DNA from: Semisulcospira habei
Taxonomy: Eukaryota; Mollusca; Gastropoda; Semisulcospiridae
DNA length: 64,000 bases
Assembly (NCBI GenBank): GCA_036245525.1
Contig: BTPG01000007.1
Span: 167,304,148 to 167,368,147, forward strand
Direction: 5' to 3'
In this document: piece by piece, positions 10,501 to 17,430 of the stretch
Numbering within the stretch: position 1 is the stretch's first letter
Layout of the letters: every line of letters begins with the position of its first letter
Position numbers and translations under genes: made by a program
Notes under the pieces: generated by a model
The model's input: the letters and a program-made list of their open reading frames with translations, nothing else
Told to the model about the DNA's origin: nothing
Database searches by the model: none

Positions 10501-13500
10501 CAACAGGTGGGCCGAGAACACATCCCGAAGCTCACGAAAGGAGGGGGGCTGAGGGAGAGTCTTGAACTTCTTTACCTGTCTACCCGCGTCGACGAAGGCA
10601 GAAGGCTTCCTCTTCAGGGGGGGGGGGAAGGAGGGCAGTCCTCTGCCGGAAGCGTGGCGGAGATGAGGCGAGCGACCTCGTCGAGAGCCAGAAGAACCTC
10701 TGTGCGGGAGGAGGCCGGTAACCCGTGGGCTGTCGACGCATCCGAAGGAGAGAGCGGCGAAGGGGAGCGGCTGAGACCTCCGAGGAGAACGGAGATGGAA
10801 TCATCAGGGAGAAGACTCAACGAATCGTCGTCCACGACGCCGTGAGCCGTCGAAGAGGGACGGCGACCGTGACTCCGAGAGTGAGCAGCTCGACGAGGAC
10901 GAGGGGAGCCACAAGGCGCCGAAGCACGCAGGGGAGAGCGACGTCCGCGACGGCGAAGCAACGCACTAGAGGAGCGGGAACGGCGGCGGCGACCAGACGA
11001 GCGATTACGAGCTGGAGACCGTGATCCCCGGGAACGAGGAGGAAGGAAAGAGGCTGGGCGAGGGGAAGGGGAACGGAAGGGACGAGGCAGACGGCGGGGA
11101 ACGTGGGACGAACGCCGCGAAGAGGTAGAGCACGAAGGCCCATGGTCCAGATGACGAGAAGAATCACGAACTGTACGACGCTCACGCGAAGGAGCGCGAG
11201 AGTGGTGGTCAGACTTCGATCGCAAGGAGGAACTGGACACAGGTAGTGGTGTGGTGAGTGTGCGCGAATGTCTCCGCGAGCCGGACTCTGTGGCGAGGCG
11301 GGCTCGCAGCGGCCGAGGGGGATCCAAGGCCTTCCTAGGAGACGAGTGGGGACCGGTTGACCATGGACGGCGCGAGGCACGTCTCTCCGAACTGACCTCT
11401 GTCTCGAGATGGGTTCTCTGCCTGTCGTAAGGCTTGGTCCAAGCGCGTTCCCTCCTGGGAACCCGCGCCTCGAACTCCCGACTCCGCACACTACCTTGCT
11501 GTGTCCGCTGTGGAGATCTTTCCAGACTGGGGCCATCGGGGGCAAGAGCGGTCGGGGCGCCTGAGATGACAGCCGGCACTTCCGCAGGTCTTGCAACAGG
11601 CACAGGTGTCGGGCGTTCACGTCGGTAGAAGCTCCAAAGTTGGGACCAGCGGAGCTCCGGCCAGACGGCGCAAACGTCACAAGAACGCTCAGATGTACAG
11701 CCGACACACGGCAGGCAGACCTTGTGCGAATCCGAGGGCCACTGGAAACCTGCACACTGCGTGCAAGTCATCAGGAGGGCACTGCAACACACCAAACAAA
11801 CAACGTGCCGGTACGTGGTCGAGACCAACAGGGCTCGTCCTACCAAGGGGAACCGTACCGAACGATAGGGACAACAGGGCTGTGCCCCCCGGCTATACTG
11901 TTGTAGCGCCCGAAGCTAAGCTTGCGTCTTCATAACCAAGCCTACCCCAGCCAGGCTGGAGAGGAATGTGCGCCAAACGACAATAGGGCCGAAAGGGCCG
12001 CGCCCTCAGGCAATAATGCTGTAGCGCTCTAAGCTAAGAGTGCGCTCTCGAAACAAGCATACCCCAGCCAGGCCAGAGATGCAACATGAGCCACGCGCCG
12101 CAGCTGTTTTAAACAATGCTCCCCGAAGGCTACCAGGGGAAGCCAGTAAATTTCACCCCAAAAGGGGAAAGGCGAGGGCACCAGGGCCCCGCCGAGCTAA
12201 GAGTCCCCGCTCAACAAAACCCACACAACACGAAACAAGGTAGAGTCCAAAGGCACAGGCCGGTACCCCGCCCGGGGACCGGCTCCGGGCACAACTAACT
12301 ATCCTACCTCTCTGCCGAAGCGGTAGCGGGAGAAGAGACGTCCATGTCGCCACCGGCGAAACGGAGGGAACCAGCAGGTCCGCCAAGCGAAGCCAACCAA
12401 GGAGGACGCCAAGCTAAGAAGCGCAAGCGAAGCTGCAGCGAAGCAAGCAAGAAGCGAAGCAGAAGCGAAGCAACAGGCGAAGCAAAAGTCACGGCGAACT
12501 CGAGCACCAAGACCGACCGGTCGAAGGGAGCGCGAGGCTAGAACACATCCGAAGGTCGTGAGCCTACGTAGCTGACTGGCGAGTCAGGTGACTCGGAACC
12601 GGATAGGCAGGTCCGGGAGACAACTCTTGGCCCCTCTGGAGGGTTCCCCGAGTGCCTCCCGGGTTGTGTTTGCACACAACGGGTTCGTAGGCTAGAATTT
12701 GAGCACGTAGTAGACACTCCCATTTGTCATGTCATCGGTAATGTTTTTGATGAAATAAAGGGCTTGCTGGTTTTTGTTTGTTTGTTTATTTAACCCTGAG
12801 GCTGATTTTGTCAAATTTCCTTATTGCCATATGAAGGCTACATTACATATTAGAAGATGGATCAACTGTTTTAGTTCAAGGGTGGTGCCAGAATAGCTTG
12901 GCGCCTCAGGCGCCAAGCTATTCTGGCACCACCCTTGAACTATCAGTCAGATTTATGTCAAGCAATGGGTGTATTAGAATGATAAGGGTTAAAGGTAGGT
13001 AACATTCAGCAAAGTTCCTTTGTGAAATAAAGAGATCGGCATAAGGCCGCCTGTACTCAGAATAAATCATTCAGACCGTGACACGGTTGGACAGAAACAA
13101 CCAATGTCTCGGGAAAATTAAAGACAGGAAAAATGGTCATTCCAAGCATTAATTTATAGGCAATGTTCTGTAATTTAAAAACCTGTGCGTGTGGAAAAAA
13201 ATAAAAATTTTGCTCCCCCAGGTTTAACCTTATGGATTTCGGTAACACTTTTTGTTGAGGAGATTCCTCAGCAAGAAGTGCCACCTACAGCCAGTGGGTT
13301 CAAAACTATAATCCGCCCTGTGTGCCGGTCTGGAGTTTGGACCTTACAGCCTAGAGTTATGTCATCCAAAATCACAGATCATTGCACAGTTTTGCTTTTT
13401 CACCCATTTAACCCTAATGCCACATTTCCTACATCGAGGAGTTGTCACCAATTGTGTACCAGATGCAGGAGATGGGTGGACAATGATAATTTAAGGGTGG

Positions 13501-15715
13501 TGCTAGATTAGCTCTGGCAATACCCTTGAATTATCATGGTTGAATCCATCTCCTGCTGCAGTGTGTTGGGGCTAAATAGGTCATGTGTGAGAACGTAATT
13601 TAGTCTTTGTGCTTATTTTATCATTGTCAACAATACAGAAAATCTATTGTCAGTGTTTTCCACAGATCTCCAACAAGGTTTGATCCTTTCCGGCGACGTT
13701 CAAGATCTCCTCGTCGGGGCATCGTAGGTTCTCGCAGAATGTCGCCCATCCGACCTTGGCGGAGATCCCCTTCCCCACCCAAACGAAGCCGTGATATTTC
13801 ACCTCCCAAAAGACCAAGCCGCTCGCCTTCAAGGAAGAAGAAGAGTTCTAAGAGGTCCAGGTCAAAATCTGAGTCCCCATCGTCCAGCAAGCATAAGAAA
13901 AAGCACAAGCGTTCTTCACGTTCAAAGTAAGATTGGACAGTTTTTGTTGTGGTTGTCTATTATGAAAATCTCACATTAGAAAGCATACTCAACTAATCTG
14001 AACAAGTTCTTCCTGGTTTATGGCTCATGTGCGAAAGCAAAAGTGAGACTTTGTCTTGGGCCAGCGGGTCAGTCTGTCATCTGTCCACCGTTGTCTCTGG
14101 TCAACTTTACGGTTGGCATTTGTGCCAAGACACGGTTGAGTGTACCGCAGTGTTGGCTATAATATGCGCAGGTTTCCCTCTGTCAGCGGATATTCCCTGT
14201 GAGCAAAAGGTCCTCGGGGCCCATGTCAGCCTTAAGGCTGATCTTGTCTCGGACAGTTCGCCGAACCTAATAAAGGGGTGGGTCGGGTATCTCGCATTGA
14301 CTGTCTCGGGTGTCTCGCCGAGACGAGGTTCGGGTTTGTCTCGCCCAGTTAAGCCAGCCCTTTAGCTGGCACATGCATAGTCGTGCATGGGTCAACTAAG
14401 CCTGACATGGGCCCAAGGACCATTTACTTGCCACATTTGTTTTCACAAGTATGTGTAAATTCAGCACTACAATAATGCAGTGACACTTTCTGGCTCCCGG
14501 ATTCCGCGCTATACTGAGGCTGACATGTACTATAATGTGTGTGTATGATATTTATGTTTCTTTCAGCTCATTTACCTTCCCACCACCTCTCCTAATCTTC
14601 TAGTCACAATCTGTTCTAGAACACCTAAGAAGAAGAAGGACAAAGCTCGCAGTCGATCAAAAGACAAGGAATCCAGGCCCTCAAAAGACAAAGAGCACAA
14701 AGACAACACTGGATCCAAGGACAAGATCCGATCCAGGGACAAAGACCTGAGCGGATCCACTGACCGAGACAAACACAAGCACAAAAGCAAAGACATGAAA
14801 AAGAAAAAGGACCGTGATCGATCGAAGGACAAAAAAGACAAAGGCAGGGATAGGGAATCATCGAAAGACAAAGAGAGAAAGAGAGAGAAAGATTCCGGCA
14901 AAGACAGAGAATCCACCAGGTACAAAGAATCCAGCAAATACAAAGAATCCAGAAAACACAAAGAGTCCAGCAAACACAAAGTCGCTGAGGAGAGAGAGCC
15001 CTCACAAAGTACTGATGTTATTGAAAGTCGTTCAGCTATTTCAGTTGAATCTGTATCAGAAGTGTCGGCTTCAATATCCACAACGGTTACAGAATCAACC
15101 TCTAAATCAGTGATGTATGATAATTCAGCTTCTCCCGTGCATGTCTTTAGTTCCAGTTCAGATTCTAGTCCTGATTCAGATGTTGATGATGAAAAGCAGA
15201 AAGACAGCGATAATGAATATGAAGAAATTAGAATAAAAGACGATGATGGAAAAAGAAGAAAAATCAATGAAAGAAGAAGCTATGATGATGATGATCATCA
15301 TGATCATGACGATGCTGAAACAGTAAGAAAAATCGATGACACTGGAAGTAGACCAAGTTATGATGAAGATGATGAACAAAAAATACAAATCAGTGACACT
15401 GAAAACAGAAGAAACAGTTATGATGATGATGATGAAAAAAGTTATGATGATAACGATGATGATGGAAGAAGAAGAAAAATCAATGATGCTGGAAAAAGAA
15501 GAAAATATTATGAAGACGATGGTGAAGAAGGAAAAGGTGATGATGATGGTGACAAGAGAATAGACAGTGATAATGACGATGTAAGAAGTAGAGAGGACTA
15601 TGAACTTTCCTACGCGGGATCTCAAGAATATCGTGTGATAGACTCGATAGAAAAATCTCCAGTGAATGACGGTTATAGTCAGCATGGGAGTGATAGTTCA
15701 GATGGTGATGTGTGA
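4362..15715 (+). CDS. SFSWAP: SFSWAP-like splicing regulator (suppressor of white-apricot homolog), 3' half, six exons
   Basis: Exons 4362-4566, 4905-5057, 5521-5694, 6103-6307, 13666-13926 and 14620-15715 join without a frame break: 2094 nt, 697 codons and a TGA. SFSWAP proteins are nuclear SR-type regulators of alternative splicing with an N-terminal SWAP domain, two SURP modules and an RS-rich tail. The SWAP and SURP exons must lie left of the window. What is here matches the conserved middle of the vertebrate protein: an ISFSIKGRN motif followed by an acidic DSSDGENE stretch, then EEMERKQAEERLKDKL and KEKQLQAERKRKAAMF followed by SPLPE. Next come basic RS segments and a lysine/aspartate-rich tail. 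Introns are full of repeats; one holds a whole DIRS element. The fit of all six splice phases is strong support. The upstream exon count is unknown. Confidence 0.88.
4791..4882. mobile_element. Palindromic MITE, family D, copy 1
   Basis: The element begins TTAACCCTTTAGGTGTCGG and ends CCGACACCCAAAGGGTGAA, with a stem of about 33 bp and a four-base loop. The arms differ at about three bases. It lies in the intron between SFSWAP exons a and b. Other copies are at 24705 and 34667. Confidence 0.8.
4905..5057 (+). CDS. SFSWAP: SFSWAP exon b, ending at a probable GC splice donor
   Basis: The acceptor is GTTGCACAG (ends 4904). The split codon G|AT restores Asp, and the frame reads EAGKKTGSTSPSSLPDDA and ends LPPEEMERKQ. 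The only junction that keeps phase 1 and rejoins the conserved KQ-A sequence of the next exon is CAAG|GCAAGA, a GC-AG intron with a good GC-donor consensus. If unspliced, the frame stops about 45 nt later. No in-frame start is needed; the exon is internal. Confidence 0.8.
5425..5505. mobile_element. Degenerate family D MITE
   Basis: CCTTTATCGGTTGGTGGTCG, GATGATTCCTGCAAGAAT and a weak complementary arm resemble family D, but the stem is largely decayed. It ends just before the acceptor of SFSWAP exon c. Confidence 0.4.
5521..5694 (+). CDS. SFSWAP: SFSWAP exon c: conserved KEKQLQAERKRKAAMF block
   Basis: The acceptor CATCCTACAG ends at 5520 and the donor GGAG|GTGGGC ends the exon at 5694; both ends are phase 1. 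The peptide begins with Ala from the split codon, then EERLKDKLAVAARDKLATAT, KEKQLQAERKRKAAMF and SPLPEDRVSLDG. This long basic helix is the best conserved part of SFSWAP outside the SURP modules and is the main reason for the gene assignment. Confidence 0.9.
5848..6061. mobile_element. Palindromic MITE, family B, copy 1
   Basis: It runs from TAACCCCATTACTGTCAGTG to GTGAAGGGGTTAA. The hairpin core is 5954-6020 (GCAAGAGTCATAGATCTTCATG paired with CATCAGGATCTGTGCTTCTTGC, imperfect). It lies in the intron before SFSWAP exon d and its right end is 41 bp from the acceptor. Confidence 0.75.
6103..6307 (+). CDS. SFSWAP: SFSWAP exon d: linker to the RS domain
   Basis: A long pyrimidine tract and CCCCAG precede 6103, and the donor is AGAAG|GTACTA after 6307. 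It is entered in phase 1 and left in phase 2. There is no in-frame ATG. The peptide includes PTHIVYEYNNRSGTPLRLD, then GHKKRRKRSPTPPSAYANP, which begins the SR-rich tail. Only nine intronic bases separate its donor from the left end of the antisense DIRS element. Confidence 0.85.
6317..6572 (-). repeat. Left inverted terminal repeat of DIRS element 2
   Basis: It starts ATGCATTTTTCTTTAAAAGG at 6317. Bases 6355-6524 are identical to the complement of 12572-12741. The inner part (6525-6572) is not shared with the right end but is shared with element 1. Confidence 0.88.
6573..6659 (-). repeat. Internal complementary region of DIRS element 2
   Basis: Bases 6573-6626 are the complement of the left terminus and 6627-6659 the complement of the right terminus, abutting exactly as in a circle junction (…AAAAATGCATTTATTTCATC…). 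This lets both element boundaries be placed at about 6317 and 12759. Confidence 0.9.
6763..8060 (-). CDS. DIRS tyrosine recombinase (integrase)
   Basis: The recombinase cuts and rejoins DNA through a Tyr-linked intermediate to insert the circular element. The visible catalytic residues are Arg in ATASRVSELHAL (about 7348-7350), His-x-x-Arg in RAHEVRAMATS (about 6945-6975) and the nucleophile Tyr in FARFYLRDLA (codon 6856-6858). The N-terminal SAM-like region includes PSTRRVYEGKWRVLCAWC. The same frame is open without a stop from 9678 to 6763, but upstream of about 8060 it only shadows the RT frame. Overlap of the RT and recombinase frames is normal in this group. No broken catalytic residue is seen. 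The exact start is unclear. Confidence 0.88.
8013..10007 (-). CDS. DIRS reverse transcriptase / RNase H polyprotein
   Basis: An open frame of about 664 codons copies the element RNA into DNA. In order it has FYSRLFVVPKPGGKWRPVID, LDLSDAYLHVPI, LPFDLNLSPWVFTRLMDAV and the catalytic YLDDLF (about 9094-9108), all reverse transcriptase motifs. It also has the RNase H pieces LCVDASLSGWGAHL, LSDNSTVVAYIQRQGG and GHLNVLADSLSHRG. After these comes a conserved DIRS segment, DLFATRWNHQLPLFVSPIPD, and a tail ending VLHKL. It overlaps the gag frame at its 5' end (9748-10007) and the recombinase frame at its 3' end. There are no internal stops, so the protein may be functional. Confidence 0.9.
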   Translation of the reverse strand: MVTPGKPSRIPMRTGGLPSLFLGTFSQPARPWVAPCGPPDPSPQRQQPSCSPCVAVAPPLVAPAKLTPPPPLGPVPPVALGAGGLSDSSPPPPAVSGPPVGGRLALFSDEWRLLIPDDPWILDTVSCGLRISFRSPPPLRATPLWTEIPADPLKECALRGEVDSLLRKDATEVVHRTDSLGFYSRLFVVPKPGGKWRPVIDLSALNRFIVAPSFHMETARALRTSVRPMDYAVSLDLSDAYLHVPIHPAAQRYLRFAFDGTVYQFRALPFDLNLSPWVFTRLMDAVMAKARQSSLSPMSNYLDDLFLRNHVESVLEEDRDTLMRLLSRLGFLLNVGKSDLTPSRRFIHLGMDFATALNVVRLPDPRIRKLATFANQLAQQEAAPARVWLQLLGLINAAADLLPLGRLYARPLQLHLLLLWRPSSGDLTYLVPVSPLVRPHLLRWTDTAWLASGVPLSFPPPHLSLCVDASLSGWGAHLLPQFTSASGLWPPEFADKHSNWLELQAVWQALFVWESQLRNQRLLVLSDNSTVVAYIQRQGGTRSPDLCMLLFRLMRWAEERDITLLARHIPGHLNVLADSLSHRGQLLHTEWTLRPDIFKMICARWETPLIDLFATRWNHQLPLFVSPIPDPLAWAVDALSIPWDGLIAYAYPPTVLIPKVLHKL
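9748..10615 (-). CDS. DIRS gag-like protein, C-terminal part
   Basis: The frame continues gag after a shift at the poly-G/C run (about 10617-10629). It holds a helical segment (FRELRDVFSAHLLSDSRD, WPPDLDMYFRQQWYAG, ASLVRNSLACAGFMELL, LLGDLLVLAEAASRAAYHS) and a basic Pro/Arg-rich end (PARRPGRRRAQ) that may bind RNA. It ends inside the RT frame. A hidden frameshift or sequencing error in the homopolymer would separate it from the N-terminal part. Confidence 0.65.
10614..11846 (-). CDS. DIRS gag-like protein, N-terminal part (Cys-rich, Arg/Ser-rich)
   Basis: About 410 codons in one frame. The N-terminus has a Cys/His cluster (CSALLMTCTQCAGF, VCLPCVGCTSERSCDVC) that looks like a zinc-binding module. 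The rest is strongly Arg/Ser/Pro-rich, ending in an acidic Ser/Leu region that runs into the C-homopolymer. I do not recognise a named domain. Its position at the 5' end of a DIRS element makes it ORF1/gag. The downstream frame (9748-10615) is probably its continuation. Confidence 0.65.
   Translation of the reverse strand: MVGRALLVSTTYRHVVCLVCCSALLMTCTQCAGFQWPSDSHKVCLPCVGCTSERSCDVCAVWPELRWSQLWSFYRRERPTPVPVARPAEVPAVISGAPTALAPDGPSLERSPQRTQQGSVRSREFEARVPRRERAWTKPYDRQRTHLETEVSSERRASRRPWSTGPHSSPRKALDPPRPLRARLATESGSRRHSRTLTTPLPVSSSSLRSKSDHHSRAPSRERRTVRDSSRHLDHGPSCSTSSRRSSHVPRRLPRPFRSPSPRPASFLPPRSRGSRSPARNRSSGRRRRSRSSSALLRRRGRRSPLRASAPCGSPRPRRAAHSRSHGRRPSSTAHGVVDDDSLSLLPDDSISVLLGGLSRSPSPLSPSDASTAHGLPASSRTEVLLALDEVARLISATLPAEDCPPSPPP
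11861..12095 (-). repeat. Two-copy ~115-bp repeat in the DIRS leader
   Basis: The segment around CTGTTGTAGCGCCCGAAGCTAAG to CCTACCCCAGCCAGGCTGGAGA (from 11861) is followed by a diverged copy (from about 11976: GCTGTAGCGCTCTAAGCTAAG to CATACCCCAGCCAGGCCAGAGA). It lies 5' of gag on the minus strand, where DIRS transcription would begin. The remaining leader to 12571 shows a GAAGC-rich simple stretch (12420-12485) and nothing else recognisable. Confidence 0.6.
12572..12759 (-). repeat. Right inverted terminal repeat of DIRS element 2
   Basis: The complement of the left ITR, identical for 170 nt (12572-12741). The outermost bases GTTTTTGATGAAATAAA (12743-12759) are specific to this end and reappear, complemented, in the ICR. 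Confidence 0.9.
12790..12992. mobile_element. TTAA-bounded palindromic MITE, family A (GGTGGTGCC subtype)
   Basis: Both ends are TTAA (TTAACCCTGAGG...GATAAGGGTTAA). The core stem TTCAAGGGTGGTGCCAGAAT...GGCACCACCCTTGAA (about 12877-12942) is a near-perfect inverted repeat with a loop of a few bases. Confidence 0.85.
13321..13387. repeat. Degenerate family C hairpin
   Basis: TGTGCCGGTCTGGAGTTTGG and CCAAAATCACAGATCATTGC resemble the two arms of family C, with a decayed stem. Confidence 0.4.
13408..13580. mobile_element. Family A MITE with collapsed stem centre
   Basis: It begins TTAACCCTAATGCC and ends TGTTGGGGCTAAATAGG. The left arm reads AAGGGTGGTGCTAGATTAGCT and is followed directly by CTGGCAATACCCTTGAATTA, so the middle of the palindrome (the GGCGCC tip and inner right arm) is lost. 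Its right end lies about 85 bp before the acceptor of SFSWAP exon e. Confidence 0.75.
13666..13926 (+). CDS. SFSWAP: SFSWAP exon e: RS domain
   Basis: The acceptor is TTTTCCACAG (ends 13665). The split codon AG|A gives Arg. The exon encodes repeated RS, SP and KK motifs (RRRSRSPRRG, RRSPSPPKRSRD, SRSPSRKKKSSKRSRSK). The donor CAAA|GTAAGA ends it at 13926. If the intron is retained, the frame stops at once with TCA AAG TAA, giving a shorter natural-looking C-terminus, so two isoforms are possible. Confidence 0.88.
14209..14421. repeat. Element with ~22-bp inverted ends in SFSWAP intron
   Basis: GGTCCTCGGGGCCCATGTCAG at 14209 and CTGACATGGGCCCAAGGACC ending at 14421 are inverted copies around about 170 bp containing TCTCGCCGAGACGAG-like short palindromes. 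It may be a MITE; no target duplication is evident. Confidence 0.45.
14620..15715 (+). CDS. SFSWAP: SFSWAP exon f: Lys/Asp-rich C-terminal tail and stop
   Basis: The acceptor is TCTGTTCTAG (ends 14619), and the split codon AA|A gives Lys. The first ~130 residues are KDKE, KDRE and YKESSK-type repeats. A Ser/Thr-rich stretch follows (SSSSDSSPDSDVDD), then an acidic half rich in SYDDDDE and DDGRRRKINDAG repeats, ending GSDSSDGDV and TGA at 15713-15715. This charged tail is not shared with the vertebrate protein as I know it. It is low-complexity but the frame is kept open for 365 codons and the splice phase fits. Confidence 0.85.
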
Positions 15716-16449
15716 AAGAGCTTATATCCTGACAGCGTCATTCGATTCACTTAAGTGTTGCCAATCATTTGAATGATGCCACATTTCTTTTGCTAATCAG
15801 GAACTCTGAAGTGTGTCTAATAATTTAAATGTTGGATTTTCTTTTGCTTGTGAGTATAAAAGATAAGTGGGCATTATCTGACTGTGTGCTGTTTTGTGAT
15901 TGTGGACTTTCCAAAATCACAGACCAGCTCAGATGATCCTGCCACGACTTCACTCTCTGAGGAACGGCAAAAAAAAAGGTGTAAAGAATTTCAAAAGAAG
16001 TGTTTCACTGAAAGCACAACTCATTACATCTCTTACATTTTTTTCTGGTGCCTATTTGGGGTGTGAATAGACCGTGACAGCTCAACGGTAGTCCTAGATT
16101 CACTTGACAGATTGGACTCTACTTACTGACCGAGTTATCAAATGATTTCTGAATGATCAAATGAAGTATGGTTGTTGGAGTAGATGGTACTGGTACTGCT
16201 TGCGCTGTTGTTGTTATTGGCCTATTGATTTAATTATTATGATGTTTGAGTGTACATGTATGTGTGTGTGCGCGCGCTTGTCTGTTTTGGTGCTGTTTAA
16301 TCACATGTAAATGAATTGGTATTAAAGTTTGGACTCCATTCAATGACCATGCCAGATGTGAAGTCAGTAAAACTTGGATGAAACACATTAGTTTGTGGTG
16401 TGCATACACGCAACTTTATAGGTGTGAACCAGCATGTAAGCCTGAAGTC
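15716..16449 (+). other. SFSWAP: SFSWAP 3' untranslated / flanking region
   Basis: There is no further coding sequence after the stop. Candidate poly(A) signals are ATTAAA at about 16321-16326 and AATAAA at about 16805-16810, the second lying beyond the next MITE. The true end cannot be fixed from sequence. A short GT/GCGC stretch is at 16260-16276. Confidence 0.4.
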
Positions 16450-16663
16450 TTAACCCATTTAGCCCCACATCCCTACAGCAGGAGATGGCTTGACCACGAT
16501 AATTCAAGGGTAGTGCCAGATTAGCTTGGCGCCTGAAGGCGCCAAGCTAATCTGGCACTACCCTTGAATTATCATGGTCAAGCCATCTCCTGCAACTGGT
16601 ACATAGTCGATAGGCAACACCTCCAAAATTTGAGAAATGGGACCTTGGGGCTAAAAGGGTTAA
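16450..16663. mobile_element. TTAA-bounded MITE, family A (GTAGTGCC/GATTAG subtype)
   Basis: It runs from TTAACCCATTTAGCCCC to GGGGCTAAAAGGGTTAA. The core stem includes AAGGGTAGTGCCAGATTAGC and GCTAATCTGGCACTACCCTT around a GGCGCC tip. The outer 13-17 bp are also inverted, so the whole 214 bp folds. Confidence 0.88.
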
Positions 16664-16712
16664 CGAATAATGTAGCACAACACTGCTGTTAAGTTTGAGG
16701 AATCTCAGGCTA

Positions 16713-17430
16713 CCTACATGTGTGCTGGTCTGTGATTTTGGACCTTCTGGCTCGAGCCGCAAGGTCCAACCTCACACTGGCCAGCACGGGTGGTTGAGAA
16801 CAAAAATAAATGTCATTGCTTCACAAACTTTGTACATGTAAAATTGTAAATTCAAGGTGTATATATTGTACATGAGTGCACAAGTGAAGTGTACTAAGCA
16901 TGAAATTTGAGAATAAACAATGATTATAATTTTTTTTTTTTTTTTTGGGGGGGGTCATGTTTGTTACTATTATTATTAAGTGAAGTATATTAAACATGAA
17001 ATCTACATGTGTGCTGGTCCGTGATTTTGGACCTTCTGGCTCAAGCCACAAGGTCCAACCTCACTGACTAGCACAGGTGTTTGTGAACAAGAATAAATGT
17101 CATTGCTGCACAAACTTTGTACATGTAAAAAATGTTTAGGGCTTAACGTCTTTTGTCCACCACGAGGGTGATTTCAAAGACGGGGACAACGAAAAAGGGT
17201 CTGAGCAAATTTTGACCCAAGCTGGATTCGATCGCGGGACCTTTTGGTCTGGAGGCAAACGCTGTTACCACCGAGCCACCCAGCTCCCCGATTTGTACAT
17301 GTAAATTGTAAATTCAAGGTGTATATATTATATGTGAGTGCACAAGTGAAGTGTATTAAGCATGAAATTTGAGAATAAACAATGATTATAGTTTGGGGGG
17401 GTCATGTTTGTTACTATTATTATTACAGAA
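16713..17430. repeat. Imperfect ~290-bp tandem duplication with family C half-hairpins
   Basis: The first copy starts CTACATGTGTGCTGGTCTGTG near 16713 and the second near 17003. Both continue through AATAAATGTCATTGC, TTGTACATGTAAA, a segment ending GAGAATAAACAATGATTATA and TCATGTTTGTTACTATTATT. The second copy is interrupted by a SINE (17130-17291) that the first lacks. Each copy begins with a diverged family C hairpin. Confidence 0.75.
17130..17291 (-). mobile_element. tRNA-derived SINE, copy 1
   Basis: On the minus strand the head reads GGTGGCTCGGTGGTAACAG (A-box) and then GATCGAATCC (B-box), followed by a unique body ending in AAGCCCTAAAC. It is flanked by a 14-bp target duplication, TTTGTACATGTAAA, at 17116-17129 and 17292-17305. 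Confidence 0.85.

Larger units (their letters stand above)
6317..12759 (-). mobile_element. Complete DIRS-like retrotransposon 2 (antisense within SFSWAP intron)
   Basis: A 6.44-kb element read on the minus strand: right ITR (12572-12759), leader, gag (11846 to 9748), RT/RNase H (10007-8013), tyrosine recombinase (to 6763), ICR (6573-6659), left ITR (6317-6572). Inverted terminal repeats plus an ICR are the hallmark of DIRS1-type elements, which integrate a circular DNA by a tyrosine recombinase and leave no target duplication; none is seen. By direct comparison 6355-6524 is identical to the complement of 12572-12741 over 170 nt, so the insertion looks recent. The RT and recombinase frames are open; gag has one frame change at a homopolymer. 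Confidence 0.92.

Noticed and set aside
14572..15685. Minus-strand open frames of 169 and 231 codons
   Set aside because: They are antisense shadows of the low-complexity Lys/Asp-rich SFSWAP exon and consist of Ser/Leu/Phe or Ile/Val runs.
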